Below are positions 63,190 through 64,000 of a DNA stretch of 64,000 nucleotides, one piece after another. Numbering within the stretch: position 1 is the stretch's first letter; each line of letters starts with the position of its first letter. The DNA lies in NCBI RefSeq assembly GCF_001639745.1, contig NZ_LTAX01000010.1, positions 62,001 to 126,000 on the forward strand. Reading direction: 5' to 3'. A program made the translations under genes and the position numbers. Below the pieces are notes generated by a model. The model had not been told where the DNA came from and ran no database searches. It saw nothing but the letters and a program-made list of their open reading frames with translations. Origin of the DNA: Marinomonas gallaica. Lineage in GTDB: Bacteria > Pseudomonadota > Gammaproteobacteria > Pseudomonadales > Marinomonadaceae.

Positions 63190-64000
63190 TTAAGCAAGGC
63201 TTTTAGATACCACCTCATAAACATCTTTGGAGAGGTCTTCTCTTGCGATTCGCTCCAGTTCTGCTTTCATTTTCTCAGCTAATGCTGGCACCATGCGTTG
63301 CCAACGCGTCAATGGTGTACACAAGCGTGATGCAATCTGCGGATTACGCTTATTCATCAGAATAATTTGGTCTGCCAAAAACGCATATCCGCTGCCATCA
63401 AGGTTGTGGAACGTCGCCACATTCTGACCAAGACCACCCATCACCGCACGCAGTTTATTTGGATTCTTGATGTCAAAGTTGGGGTGAAGCATTAACTGCT
63501 TGATTTGCTCAAGGCCGTTATCTTGTTCACGTGCAGCACTCAGCATTAACCATTTATTTACCACTAATGATTCATGCTTCCATTGCTCGAAGAAGGCGTT
63601 TAGCAACTCATCTGCTTCCGCTAATTCAAAGTGCACAATGCAACTTAATGCTGCAAACTGATCCGTCATATTATCCGCATTGCGGTACTGACGCACCACC
63701 GCACTTTTCGCTTCAGCACTGCCTGATGCCACCCAGTACATCAAGGCGGCATTTTTCAATGAGCGCTTAGCGATTTGCTCAGCACTTGCTTGATAGTCAC
63801 CAGTTACTGTGTTGCTTTCGTACACCTGTTTGAACTCGGTTTCTAAAGCCTGAGCAGCCAGTTGACGAAGGTGCTCGCGAGCCGCTTTAATGGCTTGCGG
63901 ATCAATTTTAACGGCTAACTCAGACAAATAGGCTTGGCTTGGTAGTGACAAGATTAATGCCACCATCGCGGGGTCGAGTGTTTCATCTGCAAGCAATGAT
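63190..64000 (-). CDS. pepN: aminopeptidase N, C-terminal part (gene continues beyond window)
   Basis: Only the last 270 or so residues are present; the frame is open to the window edge. The helical C-terminal domain shows AKRSLKNAALMYW, NADNMTDQFAALS, LDGSGYAFLADQIILMNKRN and ASRLCTPLTRW, close to E. coli PepN (family M1). The catalytic zinc domain lies outside. It ends 6 bases before a strong terminator. Identification is good although the active site is not seen. Confidence 0.93.
   Translation of the reverse strand, partial: SLLADETLDPAMVALILSLPSQAYLSELAVKIDPQAIKAAREHLRQLAAQALETEFKQVYESNTVTGDYQASAEQIAKRSLKNAALMYWVASGSAEAKSAVVRQYRNADNMTDQFAALSCIVHFELAEADELLNAFFEQWKHESLVVNKWLMLSAAREQDNGLEQIKQLMLHPNFDIKNPNKLRAVMGGLGQNVATFHNLDGSGYAFLADQIILMNKRNPQIASRLCTPLTRWQRMVPALAEKMKAELERIAREDLSKDVYEVVSKSLA

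Noticed and set aside
1..64000. tRNA, rRNA and CRISPR arrays
   Set aside because: No cloverleaf with CCA-type end, rRNA core sequence, or regularly spaced direct repeats was found by reading; a dedicated scan would be decisive.

Overview
The window is a gene-dense stretch (about 46% GC by eye) of a chromosome from a marine gammaproteobacterium. The topA-DUF6586-small ORF-lexA order matches Pseudomonas, and the protein sequences look most like Marinomonas or a close Oceanospirillales relative. That taxonomic call is inference from recall, not a database result. Both edges cut genes: glnS on the left (3' part only) and pepN on the right (C-terminal part only). No rRNA, tRNA or CRISPR array was recognised.

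Layout. 0-8 kb: glnS, cysS, a universal stress protein, two uncharacterised membrane-anchored proteins, and a topA operon. 8-11 kb: lexA and dinG diverge across two LexA boxes, followed by rhlB. 12-22 kb: a housekeeping run of selO, gpsA, sixA, an alpha/beta hydrolase, a DUF4892 protein, a patatin, a KfrA-like DNA-binding protein, prmB, aroC, yjjX and yjjG. 22-23.2 kb is an accessory scar. It holds strong hairpins, the fused remains of a LysR regulator and a transporter, a 30-codon ORF with a good ribosome site, and a DUF1127 gene.

23-31 kb: an HExxH protein of CLCA_X/LPD1 type, a SotB-like exporter, and a copper region. The copper region has a MerR regulator with a textbook long-spacer promoter, copA, a 26-residue membrane peptide, an HMA-like protein, a DUF411 protein and a Cys-rich exported protein. 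31-37 kb: pyrC, deaD, an AI-2E-family permease, sbcB and ychJ. 37-41.5 kb: a signalling operon with a periplasmic pterin/molybdopterin-fold protein, a hybrid histidine kinase with HPt, and an HD-GYP response regulator.

41.7-48.7 kb: aroA, then a more GC-rich GDP-mannose cassette (manC, a 73-residue membrane protein, phosphohexomutase), a tyrosine recombinase, a paralogue of the 73-residue protein, and moaE-moaD-moaC. 48.8-64 kb: a membrane J-domain/SH3 protein, trmJ, a structured tandem repeat, a TerB protein, DUF6942, a two-gene YeeE transporter, ornithine/lysine decarboxylase, a MOSC protein, a cyclic-nucleotide-binding protein, RidA, cobO-SRPBCC-metH, a coiled-coil lipoprotein and pepN.

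Most promising for novelty: the pterin-fold/kinase/HD-GYP operon, the copper operon with its micropeptide, the paralogous 73-residue proteins around the recombinase and GDP-mannose genes, and the 22-23 kb segment with its small ORF and RNA structures.
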